This document shows positions 37,565-49,330 of a stretch of DNA of 64,000 nt, in pieces. The DNA comes from Camarhynchus parvulus (taxonomy: Eukaryota; Chordata; Aves; Passeriformes; Thraupidae). Position 1 is the stretch's first letter. Each line of letters opens with the position of its first letter. The notes under the pieces are model-generated. The model was not told where the DNA came from, did no database searches, and saw only the letters and a list, made by a program, of their open reading frames with translations. The stretch is taken from NCBI RefSeq assembly GCF_901933205.1, contig NC_044571.1:57535994-57599993 (forward strand). Direction: 5' to 3'. The position numbers and the translations under genes were made by a program.

Positions 37565-37870
37565 TCACAGACACAAGTCTTTAATCATACTTGTGGCCCT
37601 CTCCTGGACTCACTGCAGCAGGTTCACATCCTTCTTGTCGTGGGGGGATGCAGAGCTGAACGGGGTAATCCAGGTGGGATTCCATAAGAGCAGAGGGGGA
37701 GAATCATCTCCCATTACCTGATGGTCTTACTCTGGATACAGCCCAGGGCATTTTTGTCTCTCTAGTCTTTGAGTGCATATTGTCATCTCTTATGGAGGTT
37801 CTTGTTCCCCAGGAATCTCAAGTCCTTCTCGGGGCTGCTCTCTATTATCTCTATTATCAAAAGGCATTAG
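37565..37870 (-). mobile_element. CR1 LINE fragment, 3' part of ORF2 region
   Basis: On the plus strand the blocks GTGGCCCTCTCCTGGACTC, AGGGGGAGAATCATCTCCC, ACAGCCCAGGGCATTTTTG and AAGTCCTTCTCGGGGCTGCT match the reverse complement of CR1 between the RT end and the 3' untranslated region. Frames are interrupted. The copy is truncated at both ends. Confidence 0.85.
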
Positions 37871-39514
37871 GTATAACTAGAAAGGTTACTTAACATCTGG
37901 AATTTCTGAGAGAAGTGAAACTATTAAAATTACATTATTCAGAGTATGCTGTGCTTTTTCTATCATGTACTGTAATTCAGGAAAGAATAGCAACAGTCAC
38001 TGGACAAGACAATAGTTCTGGCGAAGAAACAAGGACAGTACCAGGAGATTTTTAGACCAATTTGTTAAGTTTCATAGCCCTTCTATGGAATGGTCTTTGA
38101 TAGACTATTTCCATTGCAAGTCTAGATTTTAGGATGTGTCTCCTGATTATATTTCTCTGTGTACAGATAACTTCCTTGTGCTATATGCAGAAACTAGGAT
38201 TTATCCTTTTAGAGGAGATAAAGGTTAAATGTTTATGAATAGAAACCACTTGAAAAAGTATCCTGAAGTGCTTCTTTTTTTGTATTGTGTTCCAAGCAAT
38301 GATTTCACGCAGGTAAATATTCTTTTCTTATGCATGATATGTGGATAAGTAATACAGCTAATATTTTAATACTAGTCTTAAGTTCTTTATACTGTAGAAA
38401 TTATAGGAAAAGATACCATAAGGAAAAAAGTACGAGGCTTCTCACCTTGCCTTGCCCGCACATTGCCTCACCTTGTTTTTTCTTTACACTAGGTTTTCTG
38501 GGAATAAAAAACCACCAACAACAGCAGAAACAAACTGAGCATCCCTGAAAATAAAAGAATTAAACTTTCTGAGTGGAGTCAGAAAATTATGTCAGCAACC
38601 ATCCATTTTGCTTTTGCTTGAAATGATTTTTGCAGAGCTGTGTTCACAACAATCCAGTAAGGCTCCCAGCTACCTCCTCTGAGCATGCCCCTTGAAACAA
38701 AAGCAATACTGTTTTTAACTGAGTTCAGTGGGCTGCAGGTCAAGCTAAATATCAATAGAAACTTGTTGATACTTGTTCTCAACCTTGCAAGAATGCTCAG
38801 CACATAGCAGAAGTGACTTCTAACTTCCTGATTGGAAAAATAAGGTACCAAGTAAATAATACCATGGTGTTATTTGGCCTGTCAAGTGCTTAAGGCAGGT
38901 ACAGCAAAAATTTACTTGGTGTGCAAAGATCCAAGAGTCTAGCTTTTTTTTTTTTTTTTTCTGTAATTGCCTCCATCTTGCTGGCTAGTAAAGAATAAAT
39001 GGCAATTAGAGAAAAGTGTTTTATCTCCATAGGCTTTCTGGTAAGAGTAATGCTCTCCAACCCACTCCATGTGGCTTTGCACAAACTGTGCTATCCATTC
39101 CAAGAAATCCTATCATTTGTGTCAGATGTGTAGCATTTCAGAAATATGCCTTCCTGCCCTGCAGTCTCTATGGAAACCCTGTCATTCAAACAAAGCCCCT
39201 GCTTAATAAATAAGATTATATCAAAATAAAAGCTAAATTAAACATTATGAAGAGTTGCATCAAGTTATACAAAATGAAATAAATGTGTGTGATTTTCCTC
39301 ATCTTTAAACGATAACTCTGGAAGCAGGAGTTGTCAGTCTGCCAAAATCACTTCTAGTTTCCTTGCTATCCATTTGCAAGAGTTTTATTTCTTCATAGAA
39401 TCAATTAATGTGATATTATATTGTCCTGAATTAAAAAAGTATTTATTCCTCTGCATACTTCAGAGAACATGAACTTGAGGAGAGCTGTCTTTTAATACCA
39501 ACATGTCATTGACC

Positions 39515-39725
39515 ATGGAAAAATCAGAATTATTTAGGGTGGAAAAGACCTCTGTGATCATTGAGGTCAACTGTAAACCCACCACTGCCAAGTCCACCTC
39601 CAAACCGTATCCTGAAGTGCCATGTCTAAGTCTTCTAAATACCTTCAGAAATGGTGAGTCCATCACTGCCCCGGGCAGCCTGTTTTAATGTGTGATAACC
39701 CTTCCAATGAATAAATGCTTCTTGT
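39515..39725 (-). mobile_element. CR1 LINE 3'-end fragment
   Basis: Plus-strand blocks AAATCAGAATTATTTAGGGT, GGAAAAGACCTCTGTGATCA, CCACCACTGCCAAGTCCACC and CCTTCAGAAATGGTGAGTCC are the reverse complement of the CR1 3' end. The element lies on the minus strand. The two open frames that cross it (61 and 68 codons) are translations of repeat. Confidence 0.85.
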
Positions 39726-39824
39726 GGCATATTTCAACCATGGGATTCATTGTAACTGATCAAAGGTATTCAACAATACCAAGAAATGCATATTTTGTGA
39801 CCGAATGCAATGAAGATGAGAATC

Positions 39825-39940
39825 ACACCTGGAGGGCTGTGTCCTGTCCTCAGATCCTCAGTACAAGAGAGACATGGACATACTGGATGCAGCTCAAAGA
39901 AGTGCCACAAGGATGGTTGAGGGTTTGGAACAGACATGGT
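39825..39940 (+). mobile_element. CR1 LINE internal fragment
   Basis: The blocks CTGGAGGGCTGTGTCC, CAGTACAAGAGAGACATGGA and AAAGAAGTGCCACAAGGATG match the sense CR1 just upstream of its 3' untranslated region (the WSAVSPQYKRDMELL-type region). It lies about 100 bases from a CR1 3' end in the opposite orientation, so the two are independent insertions or an inverted pair. Confidence 0.75.
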
Positions 39941-40214
39941 TCTGAGCATTCAGCTCTGCTTTAGCAAAGGAGTTAGAGCAGATAATCTTCAGAAGTATCT
40001 TCAAACCTCAAACACTCACTCTGTGAAAGTATCAAATGTAGCTTTTTCCCTCCTGACGTTGAGGAAGACATCTATTATTTTCACCTGTGTGATTTTAGAG
40101 TTTAAGGTTTGGTGCTCTGTAAATCCTTACAGATAGAGTCCTAGAAGATCAGGAAATCAGGACAAATTTGGAAGCATAAAACTAAAGCATGAAATGTGAC
40201 TTGCTATTGTGAAC

Positions 40215-40470
40215 TGTAAAACATTATATTATTGAATTAGAAAATGTCTGCCCCAATGAAAAGTGTTTCTTGGTGAGAAATCTTTGAAGTGAAAGCCTCC
40301 TCCGTCTATGTAAGATTTGAAATAATCTACCCACTTCAGCGAAATCTCTAATTATATAGTATGAATTCCTTCATCAAAAAGCCAAGCAATTAATCAAGTC
40401 TATTACGAACTCTTCAAGCCACTCCAGCTGTATGTGAAGGAGGTGTGAAAAATTAAAGTTCAGTAATCTA
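40215..40470 (+). repeat. Unnamed interspersed repeat, copy A
   Basis: This segment is homologous to copy B at 42515-42795. The best block, CAATTAATCAAG at 40387 through ATGTGAAGGAG at 40442, aligns without gaps to 42719-42774 with 43 of 56 identical bases by hand count. Weaker similarity extends about 170 bases to the left (AATAATCTACCCACT, AAAATGTCTGCCCCAAT). No coding potential. I do not recognise the family; it could be an old SINE, a DNA-transposon remnant or an unusual CR1 tail. Confidence 0.6.
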
Positions 40471-42194
40471 AAAAAAATACTCCAGCTTTATTTCTTTCTT
40501 TGTTGGCTGTGAGTAGTTCTGGAGGATTCACAGTAGTATTCACTCTGTTGGTGATTTTTGAGATGGGTTTTCTGTTCTAAACCCAAATTATAGTCTAAAA
40601 TTAAAACACAGGTTGGATTTCACATTTTCTGTGCCAAGAATTTTCTGAGTCAGACATACTAAGTAAGCTCCAGTGATTTTCTGAGTCACTTGTTTTTTTA
40701 GTATTTTTTATAATTAAAATTTTTGAGAGACACAGTTCTAAGCAGCTGCACTAGACTAACTAGCAGGTGCTCAAGCCTCCACTTGAATTTGTTTCTGTCC
40801 TACTGTCATAGCTATCTGGGCTGGAGCAAAAATAGCATCTGTGAGTGAACATGAGAGAGATTATGATCTTTCATGATCCCTCTACCAAAGAATGTATAAC
40901 CTCAATCAAACCAATGCATAAGTTTGTGTAGTAGAAAAAGAAGAAACACAGATGTCAGAGAATATGCAAAATACAGATACCTGGGGGAAATAAATATTTT
41001 AGTTTAAAGTGTCCTGTTGCTTCTTTTTAAGTATATATAGACATCAAGTTCTGAGGTCTTAACCTGCCATAACAACTTTGGAAAATACCTCAAATATTCA
41101 AGGGAAAGCAGATAAGGGAACAGTAAAAAAAAAAAATCCTGAAATACAAGCAACAAATAAAGTGTCAATAGACAAGGTAATGATCTGAGGGAAAAGCATT
41201 TGAGTAACAAGAATGAAACAGAGGACTGGAAAATAAAAAGGACAAAGAGCTCTTTTGAGTGCATTGTGTAAGTAAGAATATAAAAAACTTAGCACTGATC
41301 GACTGAGTCTGGGAAATGAAGGGTAAAAACAAGGATGAGGAGAATGGAGAAATGGATTTTAGAAGAATAATTAGATAAAAGTTAGGGGAAAAAAACCCAG
41401 CAAAACTAATATCTGAAAAAATTGAACACCAAAATCATAACATGAAATATTCTGCAAATGAGAGAAAAAAATACAGAAAGCAGATGAAAGTTAAGAAAAA
41501 GTTTAACAGAAAAACCAGCACAGATAAAAAGGGAATAAGAAACATATATGGGAACAATTGTGGGAAAAATTGACAACATTTTTTTTCAAAATAACATTGA
41601 AAAAATATAGGAGTATAAACCAGGAAAATGTTGAATATAGTCTCTACATCATCTATTACTGCATTTAAGACATTCACCTTTTCATCCAGCATGAGATTCT
41701 CTGATCAGCTCTTTTGCTTGAAGTCTCATATCCCCAAGCTGTCAGATTACATTTAATACTTAGGATCTGGTAAAGATGTTTCTCATCATTATCTCTGATT
41801 TCTGTTTTGCATTTCTCAACAAATTTGTTGACCTAGATTGTAAGGAAAAATTTGGTGCAACTGTCTGAGTTTCTTATTCTTTCTTTCATCGATCAATTTG
41901 GTTTTTCCCTCATCTACTCATGAAACTGATGTTCATTCAAGCCTTTCTCTGAGCATGACCACTTCACACTTTTTTCTGGGATTTTGGTGCAAAAGAGAAT
42001 CCCATAATCCTTGCTATTCTCTCTGCAACATATTATACACAAAAAAAAAAAAATATTTTCTATACTCTTAATATATTGTATATAGGCTCTTCTGTTTCAT
42101 CTTTCCCTCATGTATTAGAAAACTTTATAATAAATTGCCTAATTAGAGCAGACCAAAAGAATGAATCTGTATTTCAAACATGATGCAATTCATC
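40471..42194. other. Noncoding sequence with a purine-rich tract
   Basis: The plus strand from about 40910 to 41640 is strongly A/G-rich, which produces hydrophobic minus-strand frames of 65 to 86 codons. These have the Phe/Leu bias expected from composition and are not regarded as membrane proteins. Confidence 0.5.
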
Positions 42195-42285
42195 ACAGTT
42201 GATAGATGTTTCTTCAACCTGTTTTTAAAGACTCCCACTGAGGAAAACTCCACAACTTCCACAGGAGCATACTAACTAAATCTAG
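42195..42285 (-). mobile_element. Ancient CR1-like fragment, distal part
   Basis: The plus strand CTTCAACCTGTTTTTAAAGA followed by GAAAACTCCACAACTTCCAC matches the antisense 3' region of old CR1 (TTTAAAAACCTCCAGTGATGG with GATTCCACAACCTCCC). It appears to be the 3' portion of the element that resumes near 42.8 kb. Confidence 0.5.
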
Positions 42286-42514
42286 AATATGTGCATGAAA
42301 ATAAGTTGGCTGAAGAATTGTATTTTGGGATTGTCTGCCCTCAGCAGTTTTGGAGAACTTTGTTATTTGTTGCAATAGTGATGTTGGTGTGCAAACATTG
42401 AGGTGCTAAATTTGCAAGACTGAATATTGTCATAATTTTAGGAAATACTCATATATCACAATGAAAAACTAAGACTCCCTTAAGTTATCGAAATTTTAGC
42501 ATACAGAAACAATA

Positions 42515-42795
42515 AAAATTCCCAGTCATTTTGAATTAGTATTGACAGCATTGAAAATACATCCCCCAATAAGCAGAAACAAACAAACAAACAAATTAAA
42601 ATATCTTCCAGGAGAAAATGGTTATTGATGACAAAGGTTTGTCCACTAGAATAATTTATCTACTCAGTTAGAAAATCTAGTTATTAACTGTACAGCACAC
42701 GTACATGGAAAACACACACAATTAATCAAGCCTGTTTCTATAACCTCAAACTGTTCCAGCTGCATGTGAAGGAGTATCACTACTTGTAACATTAA
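42515..42795 (+). repeat. Unnamed interspersed repeat, copy B
   Basis: Partner of the repeat at 40215-40470, in the same orientation. It differs by many substitutions and by an added CAAA run (about 42578-42596). It lies inside the roughly 500-base gap between two pieces of an ancient CR1, which fits insertion of a mobile element, although target duplications were not found and the right boundary with the CR1 is uncertain. Confidence 0.55.
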
Positions 42796-42799
42796 AATG

Positions 42800-43410
42800 T
42801 TTGTGCCTAACCAGACTCTTTCTTCCAGCAATTCCAGTTTTTATCTTCTTTTCTTAAATCCTAAACTTGAGAAACAGATTATTCCCTTCCTCTCCATATC
42901 AGCTTTCTATGGATATGAACATGGTTCAGCATGTCCTTTCTTGATATTCTAGGGAAGATGATGCCAGTCCTTTCCATCTTTTTTTGTACCTGATATTTTC
43001 TAGATCATTCCTGTGCTTTTTGGGGGTTTGCATTTTCTTTATATCTCTCATAAAATACAGTGCTTAAAATGTTGCAAGTTTTGCTCCAACGTTTTACAAG
43101 TTAAAACACTGTTCATACTTCCTGAGAGATGCCCTAGAATGTTTGCCTCTTTCTGCTAGCTACCTAATCAAAAGCCTGGCATGTGAATAGATAATTATCC
43201 TGTCTAAGCTTATAAGAATGTAGATGTCCCTACATAATTTTATCCCAATTTTCTCCAATTTATTGCAATAATTTGAAATTCAGTGCTGTCTTTCAACATC
43301 TTAACTGTCTATCCACGTTTCATGTCGTCTGGAATAAAATCCTACTCTCTAGTTTATCAGAAAGGTCATTACTGAAACATTGGATACTTTAGTATCATGT
43401 TCATTAGGGT
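42800..43410 (-). mobile_element. Ancient CR1-like LINE fragment, main part
   Basis: Plus-strand blocks in order are TTCTAGATCATTCCTGTGC, CCTAGAATGTTTGCCTCTTT and AATTTTCTCCAATTTATTGC with TTGAAATTCAGTGCTG. They follow the antisense order of an old amniote CR1 from its 3' untranslated region into the end of the reverse-transcriptase frame. Divergence is high and no frame survives. The ends are approximate. Confidence 0.5.
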
Positions 43411-46400
43411 GTCATTATTTATCATTATTTTGAAACTAGGGAAGGAATGCTTTATTAGTATTGCTCTTTCAGGCTTTCATGCCAGAACAAAGTACACAGA
43501 CAAAGCATACACTTGATGTGGATTTACAAATTGGAAAAGATTAGATGCATATCTGAAAGCTATCAAGGTTTCTTCTGTCACCTGAGACAACTGGTGTTCT
43601 TCAGAGGCCACAAAACTCAAAGTAACATAATAATCTTTCAGTCTTCTTGGGGAAAAAAAAAGGAAAATAAAAAGAAGAATATATAATGATGAAAATATAA
43701 AAACACATATTAGTTAGATTAGTTAGTTAAAGAAAATCTTATGCCGCAAGTCTATTATATTGAGCAGTGTGAGACTGACCCTGTAAATTTCTTAGAGCAT
43801 CTTCTATATTTATTGCTTTGTTTTATTACAATATTTTACAAAAAAATCTGTTCTTTGAGACAGATTAAGAAAAGAAAGAGGTTGATAATCAGTTTATCTT
43901 ATTGAATATTTACATGTGAAAACTTTTCTGCAGTGTTTTACTCTAAAACAAAATTGTAGGTGCTTCAGCCAACATACTCTACACTAACACCTCTTGGTCT
44001 TGGAGAAAATAATTTTGTCACATTAGATTTGATCATGTGTTTTTTCTTCTATTCTTAGATATCTCTTAGACTCTTAGTCATACAAACTACTAGCATATAT
44101 CTGTAAAGTCTTGTATACATCTCAGCTAGTCACCCTGAACTCTATATTCAGTCAATGGAAAGAAACAGATAATAACAGAGTGAATCATAAAACTATTTTG
44201 ATGTCTACCTTAAGACATTATGACTGTCTTTTTTCCTTTTTTTTCTGTAAAGCGAATCCTTATTATTAGGTCTGTAACACAGATGTCTACACTTCTTCTG
44301 ATCAAATCCTTTATTTTTCCACCAAGTTTTCTATTTCCAATCCCCTCCCCCCACCCTCATCTCCCCACCGTCGTTGCTCTCCTTCCCTCAAGTCTAGAAC
44401 CACCTCCTGGATGAGTACTCCCATATGATGTCAGGGGAGAGAATATTTCTTCTCTCTTCTGGGATTTCACATGATCCAAAGAAATTCTGTCAGGCAAACA
44501 ACCAGGTATGTTTTTTCTAGTCATTTTCTCACTAACATTTACAGAATCCATGCAGTAAACTTGCAGCAAATAAATAAAACTGGCAGTTGCTTTGCCACAG
44601 TGCTCTTAACTAGAAATGACTACTACCTATTTTTTGCGTTTTTTCCCATTTGAAATATGAGAAGAAAATGGGAACAAAACAAAGTAAATTTAGAAATTAA
44701 TTCATTTTAACAAAAATAATTAAATTGGAGGAGAGTATCTAATAAAAATCACGATGTTGACTTTACAGTCATAATGATTTTATGCCTTTGAGTTGGGACA
44801 CTTAAGAGCATTTAAGAAGATATCACTAGTTTCTATAATGTATCACCTTATGGTGGTAATATTCTTTTATTGGCAATCACAGAATTTAAGCAACTCTCAC
44901 TAATTTTATGATGATGATTTAAGCATATTGGTTTATGTCAGATATAGCTAGTAAGTGCAACAATAAGAATAAAATCTGTTATTTTTCTCCCTCTCAGGGT
45001 ATGCTTTTTACAGAGTTTTTTGAAACAGAGTGAAACCTTAAAATATCAAGTAAAAAATTCAAAATAATAAGGAAAAGAAAACACCACCCAGTTCTAGCAG
45101 TACAGTATATTCTGGAAACATAAAGTTTAAATTCTCCTTTGTTGCTTTATCACATATAAGGATTGACACAGGAAAGACAAGCAGTTTTGAAACATTTTTA
45201 GTGTGTAGACCATTATATTTTGCACTGCACAGAAAACTCACTCTAAGCAAATGAAATTCCTTTTAAAATTAGTTAGTTTAGCAAAAAAAACCAAACCAAA
45301 CCAAAAAAAAAACCAAAAAAAAACCAAAAATCAAAACCGGCAGTAGTTATAGTCTCTGGCTTCTTAGATCCATGATCTACAGAAATTATCAAAATAATTG
45401 GTAATGGCAGTATTTGGTTCTTCAGCAATATAAAAGGTACAAAAAAATGCTATTCACTCTGTCACTCAAAATTATAAAACCTGAACCCCTGATGTAATTG
45501 ATCACAAGGAAGATAAAGTTGATGTGCACAGAGTTCAGGGGAAGAGATGTTCACAAGAAAATGTAATTAAAATACTTGAACAGCATTCATTATCAGCAAG
45601 AAAACGTTATAAATATATCTTACTCAATATAATTGATAGTATAAAGTTCAGCATTCAATCAAGTTTTGAGAACTGTCTCTAAAATTATGGAAAAATCTTA
45701 ACACACTCATAGCTCCAAAAATGTCTGAAAAGCAAGTTCAAGATGTGTTTCAGGTGTAGTGTTCCTATTTCAAACATGAGTGGCTGATTACTCAGTTTCA
45801 TTCATTGCAAGCTAGCTGTCAAAAAGAAGGATTGTTGAAGTCAGTTCAGAAATATCTTCGCTCTCTCAGCCAGATTGAATGTCAGCTGTTTTCCAAAGCA
45901 ATGAAATTAATAAAAACTATTCCATGGTAAAGGCAAGCAATGCAGTTAGCTCAGACGTCTTCTCGTTCACCAATCACTCAGTGTCAAAGAGAAAATAAAG
46001 ATCTGTGTCATCGGCTGTGTACAGTCCAGCAGAACAGTTGTGCATAATTTGTACTTACCTAGCTTGGTTGGTTAGTTGCCAAAAGCTCATAAGAAAGCTT
46101 TGTGCAGAACATGATTCCCAACACGTTAGTTCTTGGTAAAGCTAGTTATAATAAATTAACAATAAACACTCTTTTGTATTGAACTTAATTACGTTCAATT
46201 ATTAAATCAAATTAAATTATTAAATTTAATGTCAGTCCAGCATCTGAAGTAATTAGGCATGTTCTATTTATTATGGAACTTGCTTATGCTGCTAGATGTG
46301 TTGTGCCAAAGATTGTAATTTTCAGCCTTTCACAGATATACCACTAATTTTGACTGTATTATTTCATTTCTTGGATATATCAGTGATGAAAGAAGTTTTT

Positions 46401-48639
46401 GTGAAAAACTTCATAGGACACCACTGTTAGACCCCTTTAAATACATTTTGTTTCCTGATAACTTGCAAAAGCTATGATTGCCTCCAATACCTTAGTATTC
46501 TTATTTTTTTTTTCTTTCTGGAACAAATGTATGGGACAGAGCTTTCTTTTTCATAGTTCAGAATCCACAGTATTCTTATATTTCTTTCCTGCTTTTTGAA
46601 TCAGATTTTTTTCAGCAGCTGCTGTTTACTGTTTTATATCTGTTTATTCTGATAATTTATCTTCCTATGATGTTTTCTTCCTTTTGCTTTGTGTTTTTTT
46701 TTATTTGTTTTCTTCATTCAAATGTTTTTCTGGTAATGCTCTTCCACAGTTTTTTTCCTCAGATCAAAATGTCATCTGTGCAGAAATCAGTATCCTATAT
46801 GACAACAGAAATGTGTTGAATTTTTTCATAAAACCCTTTTGTACTGAACACAGCCCAAACGGCAGTTTGAGAAATGGTGTTTCCCAAAAGGGCTGTTGAA
46901 TGAGCACAAATATATCCTCTGTTTTTCTAAGGGCAGCTAGCATAACCTTGGTGATGTATGAAGCATAAAAAATAAACAAACTTGGCATCATCCATCACCT
47001 CCTGAACATCTCCCCTTTGAAACAAGAAGAAAATATCAGCAAACTAAGTTAATTTTGGGGGTGGAGAGGTGTGTTTACAAGCTGACAAGTCTGTAAAAAT
47101 GTCAATTCTGACGATTTTCCTACAATTGCTAATGACTATATGGACTCTAGTAGATTGATATACAGTGATTTCAAGAGTAATATTCTCATTCTAACTTTAC
47201 AAAGCAGAACTGTGGTAATGAAATGGCCTTCTTCACTAATTTTCTAAATTTTGTTGTTTCTGAGGTTTAGAAGATCTATTCAGAGAGGTTTTCAGATGTG
47301 AAGTTATTTTTGTGATAAATTTTGTGATAAAGTTATTTTTTGTGATAAATTTACTCTTGATTAGGCACAGAGAATAAGAAATTTTCATTTCAAAAAAAGA
47401 AGTATTTTAATGAAAAAAATAATCTAATATTGACACATTATGTCATACACATATATTTTCCCATATGTTCAATTCAAGTGAAATGAACCTCATAACTGTC
47501 AGTTCCTTCTCCTCCTCCCCTGACATTCTGTCTATCACTGGTGATACACAGACCTCATTTTTCCCTTGGATTTCCACATTAATATTAAGAATATTTGATT
47601 TACTTTGGTCAGTAGCACATTCATCATCTTCCTGTAGTATTGGTCTTAGTTCAAATTAAAAATTTCTCTAATGTAATTGAACTGCTATGTTATGAGATTG
47701 CTTGTCTTTGCAAACATGTCATAATGATCTAATAAATTCTCATGCTTATGTTGCGTTTCACAATGTTTGTATTTTATTTCCAAATAAAAAGAATTATCAT
47801 GTTAGGGGTGATTCAGTGATTTCTTAGGATTTGCAAGTTCTTTTGTGGGCTTTACTTTCCTGACATCCTTTTTTTCTAACATTACGTTCTTTACGGTTTC
47901 ACATGAATGCATTTTATCAAAGCTAGAGTGCAACTTTTGGTTTAAAATGGGTGATCTTTATTCCTTGGAAATTATCATTGTCATCTGCAATGTCTTTCTC
48001 CCTCTCTTTCTCACTGAATTGCCTATGACATAGAGAGTCATAATTTGGTATCAAATTTTAATGTTATATTAGTGTATTGATGTTACATTTCTAATACATT
48101 TCAGATGCCACCGTCCACTGCTGATATTATTGAAAAAAATACTCTTCACAGGTCTCTTTATTTCTGGAGTTGCAAAACTAATGGAGATTGTAGATGACCT
48201 GTATTTTTAATAAAGTTTTTTTTGTAATTGATCCTTTCTGTGTTCCAAATCAAGGAAAGCAGTTTCAGTTTCCGTTAGTGTTTGACTTGTAGTTTATTAT
48301 TACAGCAACCTCTTAGCTATGGTAATACTGAAAACATTTCTATCTAGTTCATGCCAGAGATATCAAAATGATGCCACAAATTTTCTCACTGCTTCTTATT
48401 ACTTTCAAATGCTGCTCTGATGCTGATAGACCAAAAAGCTTCCACTATTTCACACAGACAACATGCTGCTATAACATAGGAGGCAATTTGAAGGAATTCA
48501 CGTGAATGACATTCTCAGATATGTGAATTTTGTTTAGATTTATAATAAATTTTTGTATTGCAATTAGAAACAAAGGAGTAGGGGTTTTTGTTTGTTTGTT
48601 TCCCCCCTTTGTTTATTTTCTCTGAAAAAAAAATTGAAA
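43411..48639. other. Noncoding sequence, possible conserved patch
   Basis: AT-rich DNA holding an A/C-rich low-complexity tract at 45282-45340, a tandem TTTTTGTGATAAATTT-like patch at 47305-47352, and a homopolymer-poor stretch at 45770-46350 that may be conserved noncoding sequence. Frames of 60 to 75 codons are unrecognised. Confidence 0.45.
45282..45340 (+). repeat. A-rich tract with CCAAA units
   Basis: Runs of 3 to 10 A residues are separated by CC or TC. There is no fixed period, so it is low-complexity sequence. Confidence 0.85.
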
Positions 48640-49330
48640 ACACATAATAATAAGTGACATGCTGGCAGCACATTGCCTAATGCAGCCCAGGACACCATTT
48701 TCATGCTTTACAGCAACAGCACATTGCTGCTCCTGATCACCTTTAAGTATACTAGAGCCTACAGGTCTTCTGCCTAACAATTTTCCAGCAGGACAATGAC
48801 CACTATACACTGGTGTATGTGGCTCCTCCTTCCACATGCAAGACTTTTTATTTCCTCTTGGTGACCTTCATCAGCTTTCCATCAGACCATTTCTCCCACC
48901 TTTTGATGCTGCTCTGGGGGGCAGCACAACCCTCCAGAGTATCAGCCGCTTCTCCCATTTTTATGTCACCAGCAGACTTGCTGGAAGTGCAATCTGCACC
49001 ATCACCTGGCTCATTAATGAGCACGCTGAGCAGGACTGGAACCAGTATTGTCCCATGCACTGCCCTGCAGGATACTGGTCTCCAGCCAGCCTTTGTGCCA
49101 CTGAGCACCACCCTCTGGGCCTGGCCATTCAACCAGTTTTCAGTCCAGTTCACTGTCTGCCCATCTAGCACATACATCAACTTTTCTACAGAGGACCTCT
49201 AGAGAGACAAAGTCAAGGGCTTTATTTTAGGTTGGTCAAGAACATCTTGCCCTTGGTGATTCTGAGCTTGCTGCTCATGATGATTTTCTCATCAGGTTTT
49301 CTCGATTAACCACTCATGGGTTTTGCTTCC
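48640..49330 (-). mobile_element. Decayed CR1 LINE with reverse-transcriptase remnant
   Basis: The minus strand encodes a 110-codon frame (48848-49180) with LDGQTVNWTENWLNGQAQRV near its start and WRPVSCRAVHGTILVPVL after it, which match CR1 RT. The catalytic ADDT box reads AGDI. A second, out-of-frame piece (48613-48837) contains NGVLGCIRQ, the next conserved block, so at least one frameshift separates them. Similarity continues upstream of the RT motif to about 49330. The element is 5' and 3' truncated and inactive. Plus-strand frames of 110 and 129 codons over the same DNA are shadows. Confidence 0.9.

Noticed and set aside
41004..41692. Hydrophobic minus-strand frames resembling membrane proteins
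   Set aside because: The plus strand is A/G-rich here, which forces Phe and Leu codons on the minus strand; no conserved motif is present.
48813..49202. 129- and 110-codon plus-strand frames
   Set aside because: They lie antisense to the CR1 reverse-transcriptase remnant and are its shadows.
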